Positions 38,555-46,742 of a DNA stretch of 64,000 nt are shown piece by piece. Within the stretch, counting starts at the first letter, position 1; each line of letters begins with the position of its first letter. Under the pieces are notes generated by a model. The model had not been told where the DNA came from. It did no database searches and saw only the letters and a list, made by a program, of their open reading frames with translations. The stretch is taken from NCBI GenBank assembly GCA_016713885.1, contig JADJOF010000013.1, positions 62,001 to 126,000 of the forward strand. The letters are read 5' to 3'. This stretch comes from Bdellovibrionales bacterium. Lineage in GTDB: Bacteria > Bdellovibrionota > Bdellovibrionia > Bdellovibrionales > JAMPXM01. Position numbers and translations under genes: made by a program.

Positions 38555-38586
38555 AAAGCCGCTGGAGAAATCCAGCGGCTTTTTTT
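38555..38586 (+). terminator. Rho-independent terminator after recA
   Basis: A perfect 11-base stem (AAAGCCGCTGG and its complement) with a six-base loop, continuing into a run of T, 35 bases after the recA stop. It should end the pgpA-pncC-recA transcript. Confidence 0.95.
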
Positions 38587-38640
38587 ATTTCTATCAGAGT
38601 ACCCACGTATTCGACTAGGGCACCGTTTTTCGTCCTGGGT

Positions 38641-38700
38641 ACTTTCCGAACTAAGTTCGAAAAATGGGGAAGGCGATTTTCCGAACTAAGTTCGGAAAGT
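38641..38700. repeat. Palindromic repeat pair, locus 4
   Basis: First copy 38641-38665, with one G lost from the right arm; second copy 38676-38700, near perfect. Centres are about 35 bases apart, as at loci 1 and 3. The pair lies between the recA terminator and the end of the convergent exported-protein gene. Confidence 0.9.
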
Positions 38701-38707
38701 ATCTCGG

Positions 38708-40000
38708 CTATTTTCGTACACCCTGAGCCTCTGGTTTCGGGTACACTCCAATTGCCGATTTGATGTCGCTGAAGATTGCAGAGTCGATCTTACCGGGATT
38801 CTTTTTGCAGAACTCGGTACGCTCGTTGTGTTCCTTCATCATTTTCGTCAGGAGCGCCGGCCGGGAGTTTTCTGGAATAGCTCTCTGTATCAGCATTTTT
38901 TCATATTGCTTTCGAGTTTCATCTGCTGCGGCGCCCTCGTGGGACGCCAACGTGATTCCCTGTTTGCCAGCATGCATCGAAGATAGTTTCCAGCCGCCAT
39001 CAACAAAGCGGCACTCCAACTTCACACCATACCCTTCTGCGACGGACTTCACGGGATGATAGGCGGCAGCGATTGCTCCGAGTGTGCCTCCGATTTTTAT
39101 AAATTTCTGAATTTTTGGAATTTCATCGGGGCGGATTTCACGCAGCCCTTTGCCAATCATGCCGTCGCTGTCTCCTTGCCATACGCTTACGAGACCTCCT
39201 GCGCCAAGGCCGGCTGCAAAGGCGCCACCACCCATGACACCAGCAAACGCGGCTCCAGAGGGTAATCCTTCTTTGCAACCTTCGAGATAAGTTTTGTAGT
39301 TTTCTTTGTAGTGAACACCATAAGCACAGCCGGCGGCCGAGCCTACGACAGCGCCGCTGACAGCTCCACCGACTGCGCCAATGACGGCGTGACGAAGAAC
39401 GGTTCCCGCGACGACCACGACGAGTGGAACGGGAACGACGGCGTGGGCTTGCGGAATGTGAGTGAGAAGTGCAAGAGAGGGCGATGTTCGAAAGTGATGG
39501 AGGAGCCCCACTGTCTTTGATGACTCAACGGCGGCGCGAACTCCGTTTGAAAGATCAACGTCTTGAGCGGGTTTTCCGTTCATGAGAAGGGTGCCCAGTT
39601 CGTTTCCGAGTTCAAAGGTAAAAGACTGACCTTGCATCGAAACTTTGATTCCATTTTTTGTCGTGACGATCTTCGGAGCTGGCGCATCGTTGAAAATTTC
39701 TTTGAGGTAGGTGCGGTCGTCGCTCGTGAGAGTGCTTTCAGGGCCATAGAGTTTGTCGAAGAATCCTTGCATCGTTTTCTCGTTACGAGCGAGAGTTGAG
39801 AGCCCAAGAAACCAGGCCTTAGTTTCTTTTTTATAGCGATCTTCAATACTTTTACTGAGCACGGTTTGAATTTCAGGCGTCTTCATGATAGCGGCGATTT
39901 GCTCTGGCGAGAGTGCCGACTCGGCCGCAAAAGTCTGCGGCGTGCTGAGGAGAGCTGAGGCGAAGCCAATGAGAAGAAACGGCGTGATTAATGTATTCAT
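38708..40000 (-). CDS. Exported protein with glycine-zipper-like segment
   Basis: A 430-residue protein of unknown function with a clear signal peptide (LITPFLLIGFASALLSTPQT ending near TFAAE). The N-terminal third is helical and charged. Around residues 200-280 is a stretch of small residues with hydrophobic spacing (AVIGAVGGAVSGAVVGSAAG, FAGVMGGGAFAAGLGAGGLV) resembling glycine-zipper membrane segments. Two Cys flank it. The last 130 residues are helical. It could insert into the outer membrane or a target membrane, but nothing proves this. It stands alone, followed by repeat locus 4. Confidence 0.75.
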   Translation of the reverse strand: MNTLITPFLLIGFASALLSTPQTFAAESALSPEQIAAIMKTPEIQTVLSKSIEDRYKKETKAWFLGLSTLARNEKTMQGFFDKLYGPESTLTSDDRTYLKEIFNDAPAPKIVTTKNGIKVSMQGQSFTFELGNELGTLLMNGKPAQDVDLSNGVRAAVESSKTVGLLHHFRTSPSLALLTHIPQAHAVVPVPLVVVVAGTVLRHAVIGAVGGAVSGAVVGSAAGCAYGVHYKENYKTYLEGCKEGLPSGAAFAGVMGGGAFAAGLGAGGLVSVWQGDSDGMIGKGLREIRPDEIPKIQKFIKIGGTLGAIAAAYHPVKSVAEGYGVKLECRFVDGGWKLSSMHAGKQGITLASHEGAAADETRKQYEKMLIQRAIPENSRPALLTKMMKEHNERTEFCKKNPGKIDSAIFSDIKSAIGVYPKPEAQGVRK

Positions 40001-40097
40001 AATTTTAATTGTAGCGAGACGGGTTGGTGTTGGAAGTCTAGAAGACGACGGAGTGGCGGTGGCCGAGGATTTTGTCGACCTTTGTCGAGCACTTTGT

Positions 40098-40924
40098 TTA
40101 GCGGGCGAGGGGGAAGAACTGAATATTGAGTTGGCAGACTTGGTCGGCGTCTTTGGCTTGGCCGAGGGATTCGAAATCGTGGATGAAGCGACGGATGAGT
40201 CTCTTGGCTTCGGGCATTTGGTCGCGGCGCACGGCGAGAGTCAGGCCGCTGATCTCGCGATCGCTAACATCGAACTGGCGGATTGATTTTGCGGCGTTGG
40301 CGATCATTGCTTCGTGGAAGCGTTTGAGTCCTTCGCTTGCGAGGTCGTCGTCGGTTTTGACGAACTTTGACACGCGCTTAATTTTGCCGGTCGCGCTTTT
40401 TTTAAGAAGTCCGACCTCGAGAAGCGTATCGATTGCATTGGTGAGCTCGGATTCGTTGACGGGAAATTGCAGGCGCTTGGCGATTGCGGCGGGGGCTCCG
40501 TCAAAGTCTTTGAGCAAAGTCATCTGGCGGATGGCGTAACAGTACCAATGGGAAATCGCGAGAAAGGTTTTCTGGTCGAGCTTTTTTGGGGCTTTACCTG
40601 AGGCGAGTTTTTTAAGTCGTCGGCGAGAAGGTGTTTGAGGCGATTGCGGTTGGTGCCGGTTCTTTGAACTTTGGCAAACTCGATGAGATCGAGAAAGTAG
40701 TCGCGCTCGCGTGGCTCAAAGCCGAAGTAGTCGACCAGGCGTTCGCTGATGGTGTTGCCTGGATGGCGCTGGCCGTTGAGAATCATGTTGAGTGAAGTGG
40801 TTGAGCCGAGCTTGAGCTTGCGAGCCCAGAGGCCAATCGACCAGCGCGGATTGCTCTTGCGCTTGTGGGTCGCGTGATCGCGCAAAAACTCCCGATAGTC
40901 GGAGTACTTCAGAACAGACTTCAA
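40098..40924 (-). CDS. TIGR02147-family protein (putative regulator), one frame break
   Basis: A 275-residue protein of a family described mainly from Bdellovibrio and Fibrobacter. The N-terminal part has SDYREFLRDHATHKRKSNPR and WARKLKLGSTTSLNMILNGQ, a helix-turn-helix-like segment, then RERDYFLDLIEFAKVQ. The frame breaks near 40607 in a run of six A; a seventh gives DDLKKLASGKAPKKLDQKTF and LAISHWYCYAIRQMTLLKDF, which is the expected middle. The C-terminal part is winged-helix-like (ELTNAIDTLLEVGLLKKSAT). Its TTG start overlaps the stop of the upstream secreted-protein gene (TTGA), so the two form a coupled pair. Confidence 0.8.
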
Positions 40925-41943
40925 TTCGGCTCCAGTTTAAGCGAAAGGCTTCCTTCGACGTATTCGTAGGTCGTCGACTCCGAGCTCAGATTGGAGTCGT
41001 CAAACGTGAGGGTGATGACCAGATCGAAGTCCGTATAGGTCGTGGGATAGGGGTCGTTGGTTGGATAGCTGCATTGAATATAGGCCGGTGCGCGAAAGTT
41101 ATAGAGCCGGCGGTAGCTGTTGCTGGTCGCATAGCGCCACCTCTCCCAGCTCATACCATGGAGACGGTAGCCTAAAAGTTTGCCGGAGTGTCCTTGTTTG
41201 ATCGGGCAGCGGAGTTTGTTAGTGATCTCGGAATCGAGCGGGAAGGCGTTGCGACTATCAGAAAGCAAGAGCGACGTCTGTGCACCTTCATAAAAAGTGT
41301 CGAGCGCTGTTGCATCGGAGTGAATGGCGAGCATCTCGATGCGGGCCGGTGTGCGTTCTGGATTCTCGCCCCAGTTGTCTGTCTTTAAGCGGTCCATCTC
41401 GGTCGCGGAATAGGCGCGAACTTTTGCACCAAGAAGATCGAGAAAACCTTCCTCGGCGGGCGTTGAGTAGGTGCCCTGATGGTGAGCGAGTTCGTGAATA
41501 AGAATGGCGATGGCCGTGCCGACATCGACGGGTTCAACGCGTCCGGAGCTTGATGGAAGATAGAGTAAATCGAGGTTCAGGTAGATCGGGTCACCGATGT
41601 TATTGCCTGTGACGGCAACCCGCGGTTGGCCGCCGATCGTGAAGCGCGTGGGGTTGGTGGCTCCGGACTCGAAGATCAGCGCGGGTTTCGTTTTTAGTTC
41701 TTGAGCAAGGCTCCGTTGGATCTTCTCAAGAAGTATTTTTTCGCTTCCAGAAACGCATCTCGCAGCAGTCAGGCAGGACCGTACAATCCAGCCGAGATTG
41801 AGATGAGCGTATTGGAAGTTCTGTTCGACGATGCCGCCGCCGTTTCCGGCCTGGTCTCCTCCGCCGCGCGTGGTGGCTGAGGTGTTCAAGCTCATTGCGA
41901 GGATGAGGACAAAACCGATTGTGCTGTTGTGCAGAATTCTCAT
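40921..41943 (-). CDS. Secreted putative zinc metalloprotease (HELAH motif)
   Basis: A 340-residue protein with a signal peptide (STIGFVLILAMSLNTSATT). The central block GTAIAILIHELAHHQGTYST carries HExxH followed by a further H in HELAHH, as in zincin peptidases; the downstream third ligand may be in the EEGFLDLLGAKVRAYSATEM helix. The C-terminal 120 residues look like a beta-rich domain with paired cysteines (LRCPIKQGHSGKLLGYRLHG, PAYIQCSYPTND). No family name is certain. It is followed by and coupled to the TIGR02147-family gene. Confidence 0.75.
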   Translation of the reverse strand: MRILHNSTIGFVLILAMSLNTSATTRGGGDQAGNGGGIVEQNFQYAHLNLGWIVRSCLTAARCVSGSEKILLEKIQRSLAQELKTKPALIFESGATNPTRFTIGGQPRVAVTGNNIGDPIYLNLDLLYLPSSSGRVEPVDVGTAIAILIHELAHHQGTYSTPAEEGFLDLLGAKVRAYSATEMDRLKTDNWGENPERTPARIEMLAIHSDATALDTFYEGAQTSLLLSDSRNAFPLDSEITNKLRCPIKQGHSGKLLGYRLHGMSWERWRYATSNSYRRLYNFRAPAYIQCSYPTNDPYPTTYTDFDLVITLTFDDSNLSSESTTYEYVEGSLSLKLEPN

Positions 41944-42078
41944 GTGAATAATCTAAGCGTAGGCGTTTTCAGACTTCAATAGGAGGCTGACGCTGTGAGC
42001 AGGTTTGCTCACGATTTTACTCCAGACTGGCCTAGGCTGGGGTAGCCGGAGCATCGAGTGTAATGGACGATCAGAATT

Positions 42079-42735
42079 ATGCGCAAAATTTCAGTTTTTC
42101 AGATCATAATTGGGAGTCTTTGGTTTCTGGTCTCTCTGATTGGTGCGGGCGGTTTTGGGTATGCACTGCATGCTTCGCTGCCGCCAACAGAGTATCGCTC
42201 AATTTTCGTCGTTTTCGCAGGCGGAGTCGGATTTTTAGTCCTGCACCTAGCATTGGTGCGGTTGCTCCTATGGTTGTTTCCGATTCCAATCGGCGATATT
42301 GCTCCGGGTTCCGCTTCGGAGCGGAACTATCATATCTATCTGGTTTATATCTTTTTGGTTGTTCAGCCGCTGACTCAAGGACGCTTACTGCCGGTGCCCA
42401 TGACTCGCTTCGTGAATCGCGTACTTGGAGCGAAGATTGCGGACAATACCTATACAGCTGGAGCAATTCTTGATCCTCAGTTCGTGACGATTGGAAGTTC
42501 GACTCTTTTGGGAAATTCGAGTCTTCTTGTGCCGCACGTTCTTGAAGGCACACGCATTGCGCATTTTCCAATTCGTATTGGAAGCCATGTGACGATCGGT
42601 GCCCAGGCGATCATCATGGCCGATGTTGAAATCGGGGACCGAGTGATTGTGGCGATGAACTCCGTGGTTGCGAAGGGAACGAAAATTGGCGACGGCGAAG
42701 TTTGGGGAGGAACGCCGGCGCGTCGACTGTCCTGA
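42079..42735 (+). CDS. Membrane-anchored hexapeptide-repeat (left-handed beta-helix) protein
   Basis: A 218-residue protein with two or three N-terminal membrane segments (VFQIIIGSLWFLVSLIGAGG, IFVVFAGGVGFLVLHLALVR) and a C-terminal left-handed beta-helix made of hexapeptide repeats (PIRIGSHVTIGAQAIIMADV, EIGDRVIVAMNSVVAKGTKI) ending in the transferase-like GEVWGGTPARRLS. The repeat is that of acyltransferases, but only a few coils are present and no catalytic His is certain. It resembles half-sized versions of the large membrane acyltransferase-like proteins linked to peptide synthetases. Confidence 0.78.
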   Translation: MRKISVFQIIIGSLWFLVSLIGAGGFGYALHASLPPTEYRSIFVVFAGGVGFLVLHLALVRLLLWLFPIPIGDIAPGSASERNYHIYLVYIFLVVQPLTQGRLLPVPMTRFVNRVLGAKIADNTYTAGAILDPQFVTIGSSTLLGNSSLLVPHVLEGTRIAHFPIRIGSHVTIGAQAIIMADVEIGDRVIVAMNSVVAKGTKIGDGEVWGGTPARRLS

Positions 42736-42776
42736 GCCGAGTTGCGAAACCGGAAAACGGGGCATACTGTTACGTT

Positions 42777-43829
42777 GTGAAAAGAAAAATCCTCATATTG
42801 ATGATTGCGCTGCTCTTGGTACCAATCGGGATGTACCAACTTAGTCGCAGTGGCGAGCGGCCGTTGGCGGCGAATGCAATGGATGTTGAAAAGGCAATCG
42901 GTGTGTGGAGTTTCTCCGGTATTGATGAGCGGCTCCACGAGATTGAGATCGGGGCATCGGACGCAAAGCTTGCGCGTATCCGACCAAAACAAGAGAAGCA
43001 GGTGTACTGGGCACAAAGCAAGAAAACGAAGACGCCGGTCAGTTTTGTTTACATTCATGGTTTTTCAGCGGGCCCACTCGAGCTTGAACCAACAATTCAA
43101 AAGTTAGCCGCGATGTCGAAAGCCAATCTCTTTGTCACGCGTCTGCGGGCTCATGGTCTTGAAAGTGGCGCGGCCTTTCGTGACGCTCGCGCGGAGGACT
43201 GGCTCGCCGATGCGATCGAAGCAATTGCCGTTGGTCATTTGATAGGTGAGAGAGTTGTCGTTGTCGGGATGTCGACGGGCGCCTCACTCGCGCTATTGGC
43301 GACAGAGGCTCTGGGTCGGCATCGTCATGAGCTTAAGCCTGATGGGTTGATTCTGTTGTCGCCGAATTTCAGGTTGGCGAATCGAGGAGCCGACGTCTTG
43401 ATGCCAGAGGTGATGGCGCCGTTTACGGAGCTCGTCATGCGAGCTGTCGAGGGAGGCGAGCACGAGTTCCCGCTACGAAACGAATTGCACAGAGAGCGAT
43501 GGACGTCGCGATATCCCATTGAGGCTGCTGTGCAGCTGATGCGTGTCCTGAGGGCGCTCGCAACCCTACGGCTTGATGATGAGTTACTTGCCGGCATTCC
43601 GCGTTTGTTGCTCTATACCGCAAAGGACACGGTTGTTTCGGTTACCGAGATCGAGCGGCGTCTTGAGATTTCACGCTCCGAGGAATTGACGGCGAGGAAT
43701 TGGGTGCATGGTGACCATCATCAGCTGGCCAGTCGTGCCTTCTCACCTGAAAAAATCGATGAGCTGGTGAACGTGATCGATGAATGGGTGATGCGTCAGT
43801 CGTTCTCGGTTGGTGGACGCGGAAATTGA
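42777..43829 (+). CDS. Membrane-anchored alpha/beta hydrolase
   Basis: A 350-residue hydrolase with an N-terminal signal anchor (ILILMIALLLVPIGMYQLS). Core features are VSFVYIHGFSAGPLELEPTI (oxyanion strand), RVVVVGMSTGASLALLATEA with the Ser nucleophile in GMSTG, IPRLLLYTAKDTVVSVTEIE (Asp) and WVHGDHHQLASR (His). It likely cleaves lipids or esters in the periplasm; specificity is unknown. The GTG at 42777 is the start that puts the hydrophobic anchor at the N-terminus. Its end overlaps the sensor-kinase gene tail to tail by 34 bases. Confidence 0.8.
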   Translation: MKRKILILMIALLLVPIGMYQLSRSGERPLAANAMDVEKAIGVWSFSGIDERLHEIEIGASDAKLARIRPKQEKQVYWAQSKKTKTPVSFVYIHGFSAGPLELEPTIQKLAAMSKANLFVTRLRAHGLESGAAFRDARAEDWLADAIEAIAVGHLIGERVVVVGMSTGASLALLATEALGRHRHELKPDGLILLSPNFRLANRGADVLMPEVMAPFTELVMRAVEGGEHEFPLRNELHRERWTSRYPIEAAVQLMRVLRALATLRLDDELLAGIPRLLLYTAKDTVVSVTEIERRLEISRSEELTARNWVHGDHHQLASRAFSPEKIDELVNVIDEWVMRQSFSVGGRGN

Positions 43830-45604
43830 ACTGTAAATCGCGTGAAAGGTTGGTCGCGATCAAGGAAAAGGCGTGCGTCGTTAGTTTCGGCAAGACGTCT
43901 GGAGATGGTAAGGCCAATTCCGGTACCACGACCTTGTGGCTTGGTTGTAAAAAAAGGTTTGAAGAGTTGATCGGCGATCTCAGGCGGAATACTGGGGCCA
44001 CCGTTTTCAACAGACAAATACACCCACTGTTGATCTTCGCGAACTTCAATGCGCAACCATCGGTCGTCGCCCTCGAGGGGCGGGTGGCTCATCGTGATCG
44101 CATCAAAGGCATTGTTGATGAGATTCATCAAAATCTGTGAAACCTGAACTGGACGAGCGATGATGGTGCTGTCGATGGGCTCGATGTCGACAGCAACTTT
44201 AATTTGATTGAGACGGATGCGCTCCTGGCAAATGTCGAGAGTGAAGTCGACAATATTTTTTAGATTTTCGGCGCCAACGGGATCGGTGTCGCCAGAGCGA
44301 GAGTAGCTCCGCAGGCCATGAATTGTTTTTGAGATGCGCGACACCATCTCGATAATTTTGTGAGAGCTTTCTTTCATTTCGGCGGTGTCGCCCGTTTTGG
44401 CCGCGGCCTCGAGGAGCGCAGCCTTGCCCATAATAACCGTCAGCGGATTGTTGATCTCATGAGCGATGCCGGCTGCCATTTCTCCTAGAGCAACAAATTT
44501 GGAAGCGGACGAAAGTTCGGCAAAATTCTCCTTCATCTTTTCAGTCATGTCCCGGAGTCCTCGACTCAGAACACCAATTTCATCTTTTCGGCTTTGTGCG
44601 TTTCGATCGAGCTGAATCGAATCGATTCGTCCGGAGCCGATCTCTTGCATTGATCGAGTCAGTGCCTCGATCGGAGTTAGCATGGACTCCGAAAGCCAGC
44701 GGTTCAGCGCGAACGCCAGAAGCAACAATGCGACAAAGACACTGATCATCAGATTTCTAAAAAAAGCGATGGGGCGTTCGATGTCCGCTTTCATCACGCG
44801 AAAGGCGAGCTTCCAAGATGATTCAAAGTCGCTATCGGCAACTCGCTCGAAGAGAACGGTGAAGGCGTCGTGGGTTTCATACAGGACGCCGCCATTGGCG
44901 AGCTTGCGCGGCTCGCCGCGAAGACTGGAGTTGCCGGGTTTGCCGAGAAGCTCTGGGGAGGCGTGGCCTCCTGACTCGAGACGCGAGTAGATGCGCGTTC
45001 CATCGCGGGCAAAGATCTGGATGTCAGCTCGAATATCCTGGCTGAGGGGTTCGGAGAGCGGGAGCAGAACGCTCTGGAGGCGCCCGAGTGGAATTGAGGC
45101 GAGGACGTAGCCAATCTTAGCCTGTCCTTGTCGTTGAATTCGAGTGACAAAAAGTACGGCGGGACGAAGAGGATTTGCGACGTCAAAAGAATAAACGGGC
45201 CCGGCCGCTCGATCGGCCCGGTTGAAAAGCTCGTTTTGGCTGGTTTTGATGCCCAAGTCCAGCTGACCGAGGTCGATCCGCCGAATGCGGTTGCGATCAT
45301 AGAAGCTGATATCTTGATACATTCGATACCCAAAGCGGTAATCTTCGAATCGGCTGCGAATGGTGTCGCGATCGAGAGCGCGAAAAAAGAAGGTGCTTTT
45401 TGCGAGCGTGGCCTGCTCGGCTTTGCAATTGATAAAGAAGTTTTCAACGATGAATAAAGCCTGTCGGCTTGAGCGCGAAAGCTCTTGGACTGCGAGGTTG
45501 CGTAGGAATTTTTCGCCGATAACATAGAAGGTGACGCCCAGGCAGAGTGCCGTGAGTAGCATGAGACTCGCATTAAAAACAAAGAGCCGAGTTCGGATCT
45601 TCAA
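43796..45604 (-). CDS. Sensor histidine kinase with large periplasmic domain
   Basis: A 602-residue membrane sensor. Membrane segment one is near residue 10 (VFNASLMLLTALCLGVTFYV), a periplasmic domain of about 240 residues follows, membrane segment two is FRNLMISVFVALLLLAFALN, then a HAMP linker (LTPIEALTRSMQEIGSGRID), the phospho-accepting His in LGEMAAGIAHEINNPLTVIM, the N box QILMNLINNAFDAI and the ATP lid FFTTKPQGRGTGIGLTISRR. The G1 box is ENGGPSIP rather than DNGPGIP. No receiver domain or response regulator adjoins it. The ATG overlaps the stop of the binding-protein gene (ATGA), so the two probably form one sensing unit. Confidence 0.92.
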   Translation of the reverse strand: MKIRTRLFVFNASLMLLTALCLGVTFYVIGEKFLRNLAVQELSRSSRQALFIVENFFINCKAEQATLAKSTFFFRALDRDTIRSRFEDYRFGYRMYQDISFYDRNRIRRIDLGQLDLGIKTSQNELFNRADRAAGPVYSFDVANPLRPAVLFVTRIQRQGQAKIGYVLASIPLGRLQSVLLPLSEPLSQDIRADIQIFARDGTRIYSRLESGGHASPELLGKPGNSSLRGEPRKLANGGVLYETHDAFTVLFERVADSDFESSWKLAFRVMKADIERPIAFFRNLMISVFVALLLLAFALNRWLSESMLTPIEALTRSMQEIGSGRIDSIQLDRNAQSRKDEIGVLSRGLRDMTEKMKENFAELSSASKFVALGEMAAGIAHEINNPLTVIMGKAALLEAAAKTGDTAEMKESSHKIIEMVSRISKTIHGLRSYSRSGDTDPVGAENLKNIVDFTLDICQERIRLNQIKVAVDIEPIDSTIIARPVQVSQILMNLINNAFDAITMSHPPLEGDDRWLRIEVREDQQWVYLSVENGGPSIPPEIADQLFKPFFTTKPQGRGTGIGLTISRRLAETNDARLFLDRDQPFTRFTVQFPRPPTEND

Positions 45605-46703
45605 TTGGGCACCGTTTTTCCGGCCTGTGGGGTCGACTTGCCAGCGTGAAGAGTGGTCTCATCCTCGATTCGGCGAATCGCATTGTCGTTGAGAAGGTCG
45701 ATAGCGGCAACTTTTGTGCTGGTGACGCCTCTCGCTTCAAAGAAATTCGAGATATTCGTTGTTTCAACTCGAAAAACTCCGTTTTCTGCGAAGCCCTCGG
45801 TGTTTTTCTTGAGATCGCAGAGATCGGTATTGCGGGTCATAGATTCGATGATTGAAGACTCTGACCATTCAACATTGTTGGTAAATAGGAACCGCTGGAC
45901 AATCCGTGCAAATCGAACCGGATCATCGGTGGCGATTTTCTGCGCCTCGAAAATGGCCTGAACGAGGCCGACGTCGACACTGTAGCCGTCGTCCGTCAGT
46001 CCCAGGATCTCTTCGCGTACGGCGAGACCGCTGATGACAAGTTGGGGCCTGATTTTTGATGAGAGGAGCGGGCGGAGCCCGGACTTGATTCCAGCACTGA
46101 GGACTGGGTCCCATGTGTGGCCAGCGTCGATCTCACCGTCTTGAATGGCTTTAGGAATTTGATCCGGTGCGAAGGTTCGAAATTGAACTTTTTCGGGATC
46201 GATACCAGCTGTCCGCAAAAGTTCGAAGATGAAGTATTCGGCCCACGAGTTCATTTCGGCAATGCCGATGCGTTTTCCGATCAGATCGTGAGCGGTGCGA
46301 ATATGTTTTCCTGCCAGTAGTGTGTCGCCGAGCGAGTAGTCGGTGGCCACGATCATCTGAATGGGAGCACCGAGATCGCGCAGCAGATAGAAGTCGGCGA
46401 GGACGCCGGTTGCGGCTGAACTTTCCCAGTTCGAATCCAATCATTCATCTCAATGAGGTTGGGAGCTAAACGAACATCGACATCGAGGCCATACTGCTTA
46501 AAAAGCCCGAGCTCTTTCGCGACCGCGATGGGGTAGTAGCCTGCCCAGTCAATAATCGCGATTTGAATGGGGTCGTGAAACCGTCGCTTCGCCGGTTCGC
46601 CATTGAGAAAGTGGCTGAGTTGATACGCATAAAATATCGCTGTCGCGAGAGACAAACTGAAGCCAAGGCTCCAGAGCCAGTTTCTTGCGGACCGCGAACT
46701 CAT
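45601..46703 (-). CDS. NMT1/SsuA-like periplasmic binding protein, one frame break
   Basis: A membrane-anchored solute-binding protein of about 367 residues after correction. The N-terminal anchor is NWLWSLGFSLSLATAIFYAY; the binding fold starts at IQIAIIDWAGYYPIAVAKEL and GLFKQYGLDVDVRLAP. Near 46415 one base is missing: MNDWIRTGKVQ continues as AATGVLADFYLLRDLGAPIQ, then LIGKRIGIAEMNSWAEYFIF and IDAGHTWDPVLSAG. Typical relatives feed nitrate, taurine or pyrimidine-precursor importers, but no ABC permease or ATPase is nearby; a coupled sensor kinase follows. It lies 40 bases after lysC; a TTG start at 46712 is possible. Confidence 0.78.
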
Positions 46704-46742
46704 GATCGCCAAAGACTCTCCCGAAGCCCACGACCACTCGCT

